This document shows, one piece after another, positions 1 to 8,669 of a stretch of 64,000 nucleotides of DNA. The position numbers and the translations under genes were made by a program. The stretch comes from Methanoregula formicica SMSP (GTDB lineage Archaea > Halobacteriota > Methanomicrobia > Methanomicrobiales > Methanospirillaceae): the NCBI RefSeq assembly GCF_000327485.1, contig NC_019943.1, positions 2,542,001-2,606,000 of the forward strand, written 5' to 3'. The notes beneath the pieces were generated by a model, which was given only the letters and a program-made list of their open reading frames with translations, had not been told where the DNA came from and did no database searches. Numbering within the stretch: the first letter of the stretch is position 1; every line of letters starts with the position of its first letter.

Positions 1-441
1 GACATATTCGCCTTCCATGATCGGGATAACCCAGCACTTCCTGCCGCCGACTTCCTTCTGGTACTCGTGGCCATCGCCAAAGAAGTGGAGTTTGACCGGG
101 ATCTTCTCTTCGGCATTGGTGATGCCGTTAAAGACAGCAGTCGTGGGTGCCGTCAGGACGCACTCCGCAAGGCGCTCTACGACCTGTTCTTTGAGTTTCT
201 TCTTGCTGGCACAGATCAGGATTGCCACGCCGGGGCGTCCGTCGGGGGTCTGTGAACCGTCCAGCTCACACTCGATACCTGCCTCGCACGGGCAGCCGAT
301 CGCGGATGTGGCAAACCCGGTAGCCTCGGTTGCTGCCTTCTTTGCCCATTCCTTGTTCACTGCAGTGATGATGACCCGGCAGACCCAGGTCGGGAATGCC
401 TCTGCATAGGTATTGTCAATAGTAACGCCGTTGATTTCCAT
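1..441 (-). CDS. ftr: Formylmethanofuran:tetrahydromethanopterin formyltransferase (Ftr), N-terminal part
   Basis: Ftr moves the formyl group from formylmethanofuran to tetrahydromethanopterin, the second step of CO2 reduction to methane, in the cytoplasm. The reverse strand reads 147 codons without a stop, beginning MEINGVTIDNTYAEAFPTW and including TPDGRPGVAILI and LHFFGDGHEY, which match the N-terminal half of the Ftr family (about 297 residues). The rest lies beyond the window. The ATG at 439-441 follows a GAGGT ribosome site on the minus strand, and a TATA-like element (rc of 484-496) lies further upstream. It is divergent from the fwd/hdr operon. The identification is from remembered family sequence, not a search. 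Confidence 0.93.
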   Translation of the reverse strand, partial: MEINGVTIDNTYAEAFPTWVCRVIITAVNKEWAKKAATEATGFATSAIGCPCEAGIECELDGSQTPDGRPGVAILICASKKKLKEQVVERLAECVLTAPTTAVFNGITNAEEKIPVKLHFFGDGHEYQKEVGGRKCWVIPIMEGEYV

Positions 442-756
442 GAGATAACCTCTGGTACCACAAAGGTACCATGATGGTCACTGAATAAAGTTTCTAATTA
501 CATTTCCGGGCAGGACAGGATAAATGAAAGCGCAGCAAAATAACAAGAGATAATCCCAAGAGGTACATCAAAATTCATTAACTATGGCTTTTTTCCTATT
601 AACATGCGAACCGGGTATTTAAACTAAAATAATACGATCGTCTATAAAACGGGGGTACATCGCCAATAAATTTCAGAACATTTATCTATCATCTTCTACC
701 ACTTTTTGTTAGTCGATTTTTAGAATCGATCTATAGCTGGTGCGTGAAGATCAAAA
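442..756. promoter_or_regulatory. Divergent AT-rich promoter region between ftr and the fwdG-hdr operon
   Basis: This 315-base gap has no convincing reading frame. On the minus strand an AT-rich element (rc of 484-496) is spaced to serve ftr. For the plus-strand operon, TATA-like candidates are at 616-624, 641-650 and 679-690. Which one is used cannot be decided by reading. No clear inverted-repeat operator was seen. Confidence 0.5.
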
Positions 757-1023
757 ATGGCATTTGCAGTGCACATAACAAAAAACGAATGTACTAGCTG
801 TAAAAATTGTGTGGTTGCTTGTCCTGGTTTCGCAGGTGAGCTTCGTGCAGCGGATTCTGTGCCAACGGATGATGTCTGCCGGGTCGGGAACGGGTTTCCG
901 TTTTTCCTGATTTCAGAGGGAAGCTCACACGCCGGATCCGGCGTCTGCGTCCGGGCGTGCCCATACGGTGTTATCAGAATTGCAGGCCCCGGGTATGGAA
1001 TACCCGAGGCAGGTGTGCAATAA
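757..1023 (+). CDS. Small FwdG-like ferredoxin with a degenerate second [4Fe-4S] motif
   Basis: An 88-residue cytoplasmic ferredoxin-like protein, first gene of the operon continuing into the polyferredoxin and hdrCBA-mvhD. The first cluster motif, CTSCKNCVVACP, is intact (CX2CX2CX3CP). The second, expected to read like CAGCGVCVRACP, reads HAGSGVCVRACP, so two of four cysteine ligands are His and Ser. The frame is otherwise complete, ending PYGVIRIAGPGYGIPEA. The family resembles FwdG/FmdG, the ferredoxin subunit of formylmethanofuran dehydrogenase. Its probable role is electron transfer between the polyferredoxin and the Fwd or Hdr enzymes. A generic ferredoxin is the alternative. The odd motif could be real divergence or base-calling error. 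Confidence 0.75.
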   Translation: MAFAVHITKNECTSCKNCVVACPGFAGELRAADSVPTDDVCRVGNGFPFFLISEGSSHAGSGVCVRACPYGVIRIAGPGYGIPEAGVQ

Positions 1024-1045
1024 GAAACAGCGTGAGGGTGAATAC

Positions 1046-2221
1046 ATGGCATTGTTTCCCAAGTTTTCGAAAAAGAAGGATGGGGTAAACGTTGTGATGG
1101 AGCAGAGGCTCCTTCAGAACACCAACAACCTTATTCTCAATGCTGAGACCTGCACGGGCTGCGGTATCTGTGTCGACGCCTGTCCCGAGGAGGCTATCGT
1201 CCTCGGGCTTGTCGGTGCGTCGAGGCGTGGTGCTATCAACTACGCTGCCCCGATCGATGTTGACGAGACCAAGTGTTCCTACTGTGGTGTCTGCGTCATC
1301 ATGTGCCCGTTCAATGCATTGACACTGAAGGTGGATGGAAAGGAGAGACTTCCGATCATCGAGAAGGAAGGATTCCCGCAGTACGACATGAAGGCGGAGA
1401 TCAACGACGAAAAGTGTGTCAAGTGCACCACCTGCGAGGAGGTATGCCCGCGGGATGCAATCGACCGGAACGTCCCCGCCTACGAAGGGACCTACAAGGG
1501 CCCCGTTGCCGGTGCAAAGCCCAAGGCTTCCGCAATGAAGAAGAAGACGACCTTCACCGTTGACAAGGAGAAGTGTTCGCTCTGCGGCCTCTGCGGCGCC
1601 CTGTGCCCGGCAATCGTTGTGAAGCACAAGGAATTCACCGCCGAATCCGGCAAGGTGGAAGGTGACGTGATCTGGGACGAGACCAAGTGCGATGCCTGCA
1701 AGGTGTGCGTTGAAGTCTGCCCCGAGGAATGCATCACGGTCGAGCGCGAGATCATCTCCGACAAGATCGATGGAAAGGTCGACATTATCCAGGACAACTG
1801 CTGCACCTGCAGATGGTGTGCGGTAAACTGCCCGACCGAGGCAATCACCGTCGAGAAGATCTTCGAAGGCGACATCGAGTTCCACGCAGAGAAATGCCCC
1901 GGCGGCTGTTCGACCTGTGCGGAGATCTGCCCGGCAAATGCGATCTACCTGCCGACCCCGAAGCCCGCAGCCGAGCTGAAGCATGACGGCATCGAGGAAA
2001 AGATCGCCGTTAACAAGGACTTCTGCATCCTGTGCGGTGCCTGCGTCAATGCATGCCCCGGTGAGGACATCATCGTCCTGAAGAGGACGGGCGTCCGTAT
2101 GAAGGGCACGGAAACCGACCTGTTCAAGAAGATCAAGGCTAAACTCTGCACCACGAGGAGCTCGAAGGTGAAAGAGGAAGTCACCGGACAGGTTAACCTC
2201 AAAATTATGGGGAAGGCGTGA
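1046..2221 (+). CDS. fwdF: Polyferredoxin, FwdF type, eight [4Fe-4S] motifs
   Basis: A 391-residue polyferredoxin with eight cysteine motifs in order: CTGCGICVDACP, CSYCGVCVIMCP, CVKCTTCEEVCP, CSLCGLCGALCP, CDACKVCVEVCP, CCTCRWCAVNCP, CPGGCSTCAEICP and CILCGACVNACP. Sixteen-cluster or twelve-cluster MvhB-type proteins are longer; eight motifs and this length fit FwdF/FmdF, which wires electrons into formylmethanofuran dehydrogenase. I chose the ATG at 1046, behind the GAGGGTG ribosome site at 1034-1040; an upstream frame extension overlaps the preceding ferredoxin and is unlikely. Its position directly ahead of hdrC supports direct electron hand-over from heterodisulfide reductase to CO2 reduction. 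Confidence 0.88.
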   Translation: MALFPKFSKKKDGVNVVMEQRLLQNTNNLILNAETCTGCGICVDACPEEAIVLGLVGASRRGAINYAAPIDVDETKCSYCGVCVIMCPFNALTLKVDGKERLPIIEKEGFPQYDMKAEINDEKCVKCTTCEEVCPRDAIDRNVPAYEGTYKGPVAGAKPKASAMKKKTTFTVDKEKCSLCGLCGALCPAIVVKHKEFTAESGKVEGDVIWDETKCDACKVCVEVCPEECITVEREIISDKIDGKVDIIQDNCCTCRWCAVNCPTEAITVEKIFEGDIEFHAEKCPGGCSTCAEICPANAIYLPTPKPAAELKHDGIEEKIAVNKDFCILCGACVNACPGEDIIVLKRTGVRMKGTETDLFKKIKAKLCTTRSSKVKEEVTGQVNLKIMGKA

Positions 2222-2226
2222 GCATC

Positions 2227-2808
2227 ATGGCACGAACAAAAGGTTACCCCGAAGCGCTGGAGAAGAAACTCCGCGACCAGAGATATGTCCGTGAGGACTC
2301 GAATCCAGAATTCTTAAAGAATGTAAAGTCGATCTCACGCACGATCGCCCACATGTGCTACCAGTGCGGTACCTGCACCGGCTCCTGCCCGTCAGCACCC
2401 CGCAGCTCCTACCGTATCCGTCACTTCATGCGCAGGGCAGTGCTCGGGCTCGAGAACGAAGCGCTCACCGACCCCGATCTCTGGCTGTGCACGACCTGCT
2501 ACAGCTGCTCGGACCGCTGCCCGCGTGACATCATCCCGACCGATGTCATCATGGCCATGCGGAACCTCGCTTTCAAGAGGGATATCGTCCCGGTCAACTT
2601 CTTAAAGACCGTGCAGGCGATCTATTCATCAGGCCACGGTGTGCCCAACAATGACGTCAACCGTGCAGCCCGCGAGAAGCTCGGACTGACCCGCGACCCG
2701 CCGACCACCCACATGTATCCTGAATACATGCCCGGCATCCGGAAGATTCTCGATCACTACAAACTCAAGGCCAATGCAGACCGGATCGTCAAGGAAAGGG
2801 AGGGCTAA
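2227..2808 (+). CDS. hdrC: CoB-CoM heterodisulfide reductase iron-sulfur subunit C (HdrC)
   Basis: A 193-residue soluble subunit that passes electrons from HdrA to the catalytic HdrB. It carries two [4Fe-4S] motifs, CYQCGTCTGSCPS near residue 39 and CTTCYSCSDRCPR near residue 89, the usual HdrC pattern. There is no transmembrane segment, so this belongs to the cytoplasmic HdrABC type. The ATG at 2227 is preferred (MARTKGYPEAL); a GTG at 2218 overlapping the fwdF stop is an alternative start. hdrB follows after 3 bases. Confidence 0.95.
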   Translation: MARTKGYPEALEKKLRDQRYVREDSNPEFLKNVKSISRTIAHMCYQCGTCTGSCPSAPRSSYRIRHFMRRAVLGLENEALTDPDLWLCTTCYSCSDRCPRDIIPTDVIMAMRNLAFKRDIVPVNFLKTVQAIYSSGHGVPNNDVNRAAREKLGLTRDPPTTHMYPEYMPGIRKILDHYKLKANADRIVKEREG

Positions 2809-2811
2809 GCC

Positions 2812-3735
2812 ATGTCTGAAGCAGGCGCAAACCACAAGTTCGCATTCTATCTCGGATGCATTGCCCCGAACCGGTATCCCGGTGTCGAATCCGCCTCGAT
2901 CAAGGCGATGAAGAAACTCGGCGTGGAGCTCGTCCCCTTAAAGGGTGCAAGCTGCTGCCCGGCCCCCGGTGCATTCGGCTCGATCGACCTCAAGGTCTTC
3001 TATGCAATGGCAGCCCGCAACCTCGTGCTCGCCGAGCAGATGAAGATGGATATCGCCCTTGTCTGCAACGGCTGTTATAAGTCGATCTGGGAGGTCAACC
3101 ACAAGCTCAAGCACAACAAGGACCTCCGCGACGATGTCAATGAAGTGCTCAAGGAAGTTGACATGGAGTACAAGGGTACTATCAATGTCTACCATACCGC
3201 CGAGCTCCTCTATAATGACAAGTTCATTGGCGTTGACAAGGTCCGCGACAGCGTGACAAACCCCCTGACCGGCGCCCGCGTTGCCGTCCACTACGGCTGC
3301 CACCTGGTGAAGCCCCACAAGGACCGCGAGTTCGAGAAGGAAGTCATGCTCAACACCGAGTGCCCCACCTGGATGGAAGAGCTCGTTGCCGCAACCGGTG
3401 CAACCCCGGTCGAGTACCGCAACAAGATGCAGTGCTGCGGTGCCGGTGGCGGTGTCCGCGGGTACGACATTGTCCACGCGCTGGACATCACCAACGAAAA
3501 GCTGATCAACCTCAAAGAGGCGAAAGCGGATGCACTCACCGACATCTGCCCGTTCTGTCAGCTCCAGTTTGACCGCGGCCAGATCGAGATCCAGGAGAAG
3601 TTCGGGGTCACCTACAACCTGCCGGTGCTCCACTTCGCTGAACTCCTCGGTCTCGCACAGGGAATGAGCCCGCAGGAACTCGGGCTGGACCTCCATGGTA
3701 TCAGCTGCGAACCGTTCCTGCAGAAGGTGCTGTGA
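2812..3735 (+). CDS. hdrB: CoB-CoM heterodisulfide reductase subunit B (HdrB)
   Basis: The 307-residue catalytic subunit that reduces the CoM-S-S-CoB heterodisulfide at noncubane iron-sulfur clusters. Cysteine-rich CCG-domain hallmarks are present: GASCCPAPGAF near residue 45, CNGCYKS near 85, YGCHLVKP near 162, QCCGAGGGVRGYD near 208 and CPFCQLQFDR near 245. The length is normal for the family. A purine-rich ribosome site (AGGGAGGGC) precedes the ATG. No selenocysteine codon is used. Confidence 0.96.
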   Translation: MSEAGANHKFAFYLGCIAPNRYPGVESASIKAMKKLGVELVPLKGASCCPAPGAFGSIDLKVFYAMAARNLVLAEQMKMDIALVCNGCYKSIWEVNHKLKHNKDLRDDVNEVLKEVDMEYKGTINVYHTAELLYNDKFIGVDKVRDSVTNPLTGARVAVHYGCHLVKPHKDREFEKEVMLNTECPTWMEELVAATGATPVEYRNKMQCCGAGGGVRGYDIVHALDITNEKLINLKEAKADALTDICPFCQLQFDRGQIEIQEKFGVTYNLPVLHFAELLGLAQGMSPQELGLDLHGISCEPFLQKVL

Positions 3736-3745
3736 GGTGGTAACA

Positions 3746-5923
3746 ATGGCAGAAAAGAAAGCAACCACCAAGAAAGCCCCGTCCAAGAAAGAGGACTCAA
3801 AGAAGGTAGCTCCCGTGAAACAGGAAGTCAAGAAGGCGGCAACACCCGCCGCAAAGCCCAAGGCAGCTCCGGCAGATGCCCCGACACAGGCCGCAACAGT
3901 CATGCCCACGATGAACCCGGGGGATGCACGCGTCGGTGTGTTCATCTGTCACTGCGGTACCAACATCGCCGGTTCGATGGATATCCCCGCCGTTGAGGAA
4001 GCCTCAAAGAAGATCCCCCACGTGGCCTATGTAGACAACTACAAGTACATGTGCTCGATGCCCGGGCAGACCGTTATCAACAAGGCTGTCAAGGAACACA
4101 AGCTGACCGCTGTTGTTGTTGCAGCATGCACACCGCGTCTCCACGAGCCGACCTTCCGTACAGCAACCAAGGACGCAGGATTAAATCCCTTCCGGTTCGA
4201 GATGGCAAACATCCGCGACCAGAACTCGTGGGTGCACATGCACGACCGCGAGGGCTCCACGGACAAGGCAATCGATGCCATCAAGATCGCCGTGGCAAAG
4301 GCCGCACTCCTCCAGGACCTTCACCCGAAGTCCGTGCCCGTTGAGAAGGCCGCCATGGTCGTCGGCGCCGGTGTTGCCGGTATGCAGGCAGCCCTTGATC
4401 TCAATGCAGCAGGCATCAAGACCTACCTTATTGAATCCGACATGAGCATCGGCGGACGCATGTCCCAGCTCGACAAGACCTTCCCGACCCTCGACTGTTC
4501 GCAGTGTATCCTTACACCGAAGATGGTGGATGTCGGCAGGGCCGAGAACATCGATCTCATGACCTGGTCCGAGGTCCACGAAGTCGAAGGGTACATCGGT
4601 AACTTCGATGTCACCATCCGGAAGAAGGCCCGCGGTGTCATGACCCCCAAGGAAGCCGAAGCCAAGGGTATTTCCGGTGGAGGCTGCAATGGCTGCGGTG
4701 ACTGTGAGAACGTCTGCCCGGTCGTCAAGCCGAACGACTTCGAAGTCGGGATGAAGCCGAGAAAGGCGATCTACATCAACCACCCGCAGGTCGTTCCCCT
4801 CATCTACACCATCGACTTCAACTCCTGTGTCAAGTGCGGGCTCTGTGTGACCGCCTGCGGTCCCGAGAAGCGTGCAATCGACCTCGAGATGAAAGACGAG
4901 TTCATCAAGGTCAAGGTCGGTACGGTCATTCTCGCTACCGGTTACGATATCTTCCCCATCGAGAGGAAAGAGGAGTGGGGATACAAGCGGTACGAGAACG
5001 TCATCACGAGCCTCGAATTCGAGCGTCTTATCTGTGCATCCGGTCCGACCGGTGGCCACCTGGTCCGCCCAAGCGATGGCGAGACCCCGAAGCGGGTCGC
5101 CTTTGTGCTTTGTGCAGGGTCACGTGACAACACCGGTACCGGCAAGCCCTACTGCAGCCGGTTCTGCTGCATGTATTCGCTGAAACATGCCCACCAGATC
5201 ATCGAGAAGATCCCTGGGTGCATCCCGTACCTCTTCTACATGGATATCCGTTCCTTCGGCAAGATGTACGAGGAGTTCTACTACCGTATCCAGGACGAGG
5301 GTGCCAAGTTCATCCGCGGCCGTGTGGCAAACATCATCGAGGACCCCAAGACCAAGAACCTCCATGTCATGACTGACGACACGCTCCTCGACCGCCCGAT
5401 TGACATGGAAGTCGATATGGTCGTGCTCGCAGCAGCAATCCAGCCTAAGGAAGATACCAACCGGACCCGGAAGCTCTTCGGTGTCTCCTGCTCCATGGAC
5501 GGCTGGCTCCTCGAAGCCCACCCGAAGCTGAACCCGTGCGGTACCACAACAGCCGGTGTCTTCCTTGCCGGTGTCTGCCAGGGCCCGAAGGATATTCCGG
5601 ACACGGTAGCATCCGCAGAAGGTGCGGCATCCGCTGCATCCATCCCGATCCACATGGGAGCGGTCGAACTCGAACCGTACTTCGCCATGTGCATTGAAGA
5701 CAAGTGCGCAGGCTGCGGCATGTGTGTCAACCTCTGCCCGTACTCCGCGCTCTCGCTTGTTGAGAAGAACGGCCGGACCGTCATGCAGGTCACCGAGGCC
5801 AAGTGCAAGGGTTGCGGTACCTGCGGTGGCTTCTGCCCCGGTGGTGCAATCTGGATGAACCACTTCGCGACACCCCAGATCGTGGCACAGATCGATGCCT
5901 TCCTGCTCGGAGGTGAGCAGTAA
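3746..5923 (+). CDS. hdrA: Heterodisulfide reductase subunit A (HdrA), with Lys/Ala/Pro-rich N-terminal tail
   Basis: The 725-residue flavoprotein that performs flavin-based electron bifurcation between the heterodisulfide and ferredoxin. The FAD-binding motif VVGAGVAGMQAALDLN lies near residue 205. Iron-sulfur motifs are CNGCGDCENVCP near 314, CVKCGLCVTACG near 361, and a C-terminal pair CAGCGMCVNLCP (near 654) and CKGCGTCGGFCP (near 689); CSQCILTP is near 251. The ATG at 3746 follows a GAGGTGG site. Unlike typical HdrA of about 650-670 residues, the first 50 or so residues are a low-complexity tail rich in Lys, Ala and Pro before the conserved RVGVFICHCGTNI. Adjacent mvhD completes the electron-input module. 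Confidence 0.96.
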   Translation: MAEKKATTKKAPSKKEDSKKVAPVKQEVKKAATPAAKPKAAPADAPTQAATVMPTMNPGDARVGVFICHCGTNIAGSMDIPAVEEASKKIPHVAYVDNYKYMCSMPGQTVINKAVKEHKLTAVVVAACTPRLHEPTFRTATKDAGLNPFRFEMANIRDQNSWVHMHDREGSTDKAIDAIKIAVAKAALLQDLHPKSVPVEKAAMVVGAGVAGMQAALDLNAAGIKTYLIESDMSIGGRMSQLDKTFPTLDCSQCILTPKMVDVGRAENIDLMTWSEVHEVEGYIGNFDVTIRKKARGVMTPKEAEAKGISGGGCNGCGDCENVCPVVKPNDFEVGMKPRKAIYINHPQVVPLIYTIDFNSCVKCGLCVTACGPEKRAIDLEMKDEFIKVKVGTVILATGYDIFPIERKEEWGYKRYENVITSLEFERLICASGPTGGHLVRPSDGETPKRVAFVLCAGSRDNTGTGKPYCSRFCCMYSLKHAHQIIEKIPGCIPYLFYMDIRSFGKMYEEFYYRIQDEGAKFIRGRVANIIEDPKTKNLHVMTDDTLLDRPIDMEVDMVVLAAAIQPKEDTNRTRKLFGVSCSMDGWLLEAHPKLNPCGTTTAGVFLAGVCQGPKDIPDTVASAEGAASAASIPIHMGAVELEPYFAMCIEDKCAGCGMCVNLCPYSALSLVEKNGRTVMQVTEAKCKGCGTCGGFCPGGAIWMNHFATPQIVAQIDAFLLGGEQ

Positions 5924-6397
5924 ATGTCTGCACCCGGAAACTTCCCCATCCCCAAGCGTGGCCCCGGCATCTGGCAGCCTAAGATCCAGGGTATCGTCTG
6001 CAACTGGTGTTCCTATGCCGGTGCCGACCTTGCCGGCGGTGGCCGTATCCAATACCCGCCCGACGTCCGGATCGTCCGTGTTATGTGCACAGGCCGTATC
6101 GATGCACTCTTCGTGCTGAAGGCCTTCGCTGACGGCGCTGATGGTGTCCTTGTATCGGGATGCCACTTCGGTGACTGCCACTACCTTGAAGGCAACTACA
6201 AGGCAGCCAAGAGGATGTTCATGGTCAAGCGCCTGATGAAGAGCATCGGCCTTGACGACCGCCGCTTCCGCATGACCTTTGTCTCGGCATCCGAAGGCGC
6301 GAAGTGGGGCGCTGTGATCACTGATGTGGTCAAGACCATCAACGAGCTTGGTCCCAGCCCCATCACCGAGATCCGGAAAGAGATGGAGATCAAGTAA
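5924..6397 (+). CDS. mvhD: F420-non-reducing hydrogenase / Hdr-linked iron-sulfur subunit MvhD
   Basis: A 157-residue [2Fe-2S] protein that delivers electrons from hydrogenase or formate dehydrogenase to HdrA. The cysteine pattern includes VCNWCSYAGAD near residue 25, VMCTGRID near 50 and SGCHFGDCHYLEGN near 75, all typical of MvhD. The ATG immediately follows the hdrA stop. The mvhA and mvhG hydrogenase genes are not here, so the partner is encoded elsewhere; in Methanomicrobiales a formate dehydrogenase is a likely donor (inference). Confidence 0.94.
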   Translation: MSAPGNFPIPKRGPGIWQPKIQGIVCNWCSYAGADLAGGGRIQYPPDVRIVRVMCTGRIDALFVLKAFADGADGVLVSGCHFGDCHYLEGNYKAAKRMFMVKRLMKSIGLDDRRFRMTFVSASEGAKWGAVITDVVKTINELGPSPITEIRKEMEIK

Positions 6398-6868
6398 CGG
6401 TAAAACCGGGACGACGGAATCTCCCTTTTTTCCGCATTCCAGCTCAAAATCGCACAAGAAAGCACTGCAAATCCAGCTTTCGGGGTGAGAGCCATGAAGG
6501 ATGATGACTGCCCCAAAAGCACATTTTTTATACAGAGCGCATACCATAATCGGAAATTCTTATATATATCATAACAATCAGTTGTACCAATTCTGATTTT
6601 GTTAATACTGTGTAAAAAAATGAAACCACTTAAATATGTAGTATTTGAACATTGCTCATGTTTTTATTTTCATTCGCCCAATGATATAAAATTATTTTCC
6701 GGGATAAAATAGGAATACTTATATGGCGAAGTTGGGAATTATTGGTTGTCCCATCTTAAGGGGACGTGCAATAGCGACTTTCATTCATGACTCGTGTTCC
6801 TGCAGAGGACACGCTCTCGTTCAGCGACAGTATTGTATCGCGGTTAAATGAAATTTGGAGGAATTCAA
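6398..6868 (+). promoter_or_regulatory. mvhD-mcrB intergenic region with mcr promoter candidates
   Basis: A 471-base AT-rich gap upstream of mcr. A pyrimidine tract at 6421-6430 may end the hdr transcript. Two promoter candidates are seen: a BRE/TATA-like element at 6551-6570 (CGGAAATTCTTATATATATC), which would give an untranslated leader of about 275 bases, and TTATATGG at 6719-6726, giving about 120 bases. A hairpin GTCCC/GGGAC is at 6748-6765. The mcrB ribosome site GGAGG is at 6857-6861. A long mcr leader is plausible but the start site is not proven. Confidence 0.55.
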
Positions 6869-8182
6869 ATGGCAAAATACAAAGACACAATCGACCTCTA
6901 CGACGATGAGGGTAAACTCTTAAAGAGCAACGTCACTATCGACAAGATCAGCCCGCTGGTCAACAAGGGCACGGCTGGCATCATCGACCTTACGAAGAGG
7001 ACTGTTGCAGTCAACTTCGCCGGTATCGAGGAAGCACTCAAGACCGGTAAGTTTGGCGGCAAGTCCAACCAGATCCTCGGCCGCAGCATGAGCTGCAGCT
7101 GTGTCAAGGACTGCGATGCACTCGCAGCCAAGATCAAGGAGTATGTCCAGGTCGAAGCCGGTGACGACACCAAGATCACCAAGGTTGGCGGCGGCAAGAT
7201 GATCCTTGTCGAGATCCCGACTGCCCGTATCAGGGCAGCAGCAACCTATGACTGTGCATCAACTGCCGTTGCAGCAGCCACCACCTATGCACTGATCGAG
7301 CAGTACAAGGTAGGCATGTTCGACGGCGCGTACGTCAAGGGTGCAGTCTGGGGAACCTACCCGCAGACCATGAGCATGGACGGCGGCAATGTCGTCACCA
7401 TCATGTCCATCCCGCAGAACAACGAAGGCCTCGGCTATGCACTGCGCAACATCCCTGCAAACCACGCGGTCATGATGACCCACCGGAACGCGATGCAGGC
7501 AGCAGCCCTCATGTCAACCTTTGAACACGCCGGCGAATTCGAGATGGGCGCCGCAATCGGCCCGTTCGAGCGTGCCCAGCTCCTGCTCTACGGATACCAG
7601 GGACTGAACGCAAACAACATCGTCTACGACCTCGTCAAGAAGAACGGCAAGACCGGTACCATCGGTACTGTCGTCCAGAGCCTTGTCGAGCGTGCCATTG
7701 AGGACAAAGTCATCAAGGCAGGCAAGAAGGGCAAGAGCGGCTACATCTTCTACGAGACCAAGGACCCCATGCTCTGGAACGCCTACGCATCCGCAGGCAC
7801 CCTTGCAGCAACCATGGTCAACTGCGGTGCCGGACGGTTCGCCCAGGCAGTTTCCGCAACCCTGCTCTACTTCAACGACCTGCTCGAGCACGAGACCGGC
7901 CTCCCCGGCGCTGACTTCGGCCGCACCATGGGTGTCGCAGTCGGATTCTCGTTCTTCAGCCACTCGATCTACGGTGGCGGCGGCCCCGGTACCTTCAACG
8001 GTAACCACGTCGTGACCCGCCACGCAGCCGGTGTCGGTATGCCCTGTATTGCAGCCGCATGCGCACTGGATGCAGGCACCCAGATGTTCGGCCCAGAGGC
8101 CACATCCAAGGTCTACCAAGACACCTTCGGCCAGATTGACGCGTTCAAGAAGCCGATGCAGGCAGTTGCAAAGGGTGTATAA
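6869..8182 (+). CDS. mcrB: Methyl-coenzyme M reductase beta subunit (McrB)
   Basis: A 437-residue structural subunit of the alpha2-beta2-gamma2 enzyme that releases methane from methyl-CoM and CoB using F430. It begins MAKYKDTIDLYDDEGKLL and has the family segments DCASTAVAAATTYALIEQYK and YGGGGPGTFNGNHVVTRH. I chose the ATG at 6869 because GGAGG lies 7 bases upstream; an in-frame ATG at 6848 has no ribosome site. It is first in the operon order B-D-C-G-A, standard for mcr. Confidence 0.98.
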   Translation: MAKYKDTIDLYDDEGKLLKSNVTIDKISPLVNKGTAGIIDLTKRTVAVNFAGIEEALKTGKFGGKSNQILGRSMSCSCVKDCDALAAKIKEYVQVEAGDDTKITKVGGGKMILVEIPTARIRAAATYDCASTAVAAATTYALIEQYKVGMFDGAYVKGAVWGTYPQTMSMDGGNVVTIMSIPQNNEGLGYALRNIPANHAVMMTHRNAMQAAALMSTFEHAGEFEMGAAIGPFERAQLLLYGYQGLNANNIVYDLVKKNGKTGTIGTVVQSLVERAIEDKVIKAGKKGKSGYIFYETKDPMLWNAYASAGTLAATMVNCGAGRFAQAVSATLLYFNDLLEHETGLPGADFGRTMGVAVGFSFFSHSIYGGGGPGTFNGNHVVTRHAAGVGMPCIAAACALDAGTQMFGPEATSKVYQDTFGQIDAFKKPMQAVAKGV

Positions 8183-8197
8183 CCCCATTCGATACAA

Positions 8198-8668
8198 ATG
8201 ACGGAAGCCACGTTCCCCCAGTGCAGGATTGACTCCGAGCGGTTCATGAACCCCGAGACCACCGAACGCCTGCTGAACCAGATCATTTCAGTTCCCGGAG
8301 TGCGGCGTATGGTCCTGAACGGACCCCGCCTTCCGGCAACAGTTCCCTACGGGCCTTCAAAGGGCATCGCAAATCCCCATCCCATGCGGAAGACCATCCG
8401 TGTCGGCGACCAGGAGATGGAACTGCAGGTTCATGTAGGCACGGTCCTGCTCGAGCTCGAGAACCGGGATATCATCCCTGCGCTGAAGGCCGCAATCGAA
8501 CCGGTTTTCAAGGATTTTTCCTTCCATATGAAGGAGGGCAGGTTCATGAAGACCGAGCCGTCGCTTGTGGATTATTGCAAGTACGGTCCGGATGCGGACA
8601 AGGAAATTCTCGGCCTTGCTGATCCAAACAGCAAGTCCAGACCCGTAATCATTCAGGGAACCAAATAA
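8198..8668 (+). CDS. mcrD: Methyl-coenzyme M reductase operon protein D (McrD)
   Basis: A 156-residue accessory protein, not part of the mature enzyme; the family is reported to act in Mcr assembly or F430/apo-enzyme handling. Recognisable segments are TFPQCRIDSERFMNPET and GIANPHPMRKTIRVGDQ. It starts 15 bases after mcrB with only a weak ribosome site, so translational coupling is likely. The length is normal. Confidence 0.93.
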   Translation: MTEATFPQCRIDSERFMNPETTERLLNQIISVPGVRRMVLNGPRLPATVPYGPSKGIANPHPMRKTIRVGDQEMELQVHVGTVLLELENRDIIPALKAAIEPVFKDFSFHMKEGRFMKTEPSLVDYCKYGPDADKEILGLADPNSKSRPVIIQGTK

Positions 8669-8669
8669 G

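Noticed and set aside
974-1984. 336-codon minus-strand frame opposite the polyferredoxin
   Set aside because: Mirror of the repeated cysteine motifs of fwdF; no independent support.
5120-6547. Long minus-strand open frame (475 codons) opposite hdrA-mvhD
   Set aside because: It is antisense to clearly identified genes, has no recognisable domain and arises from the strong third-position codon bias of the real genes.
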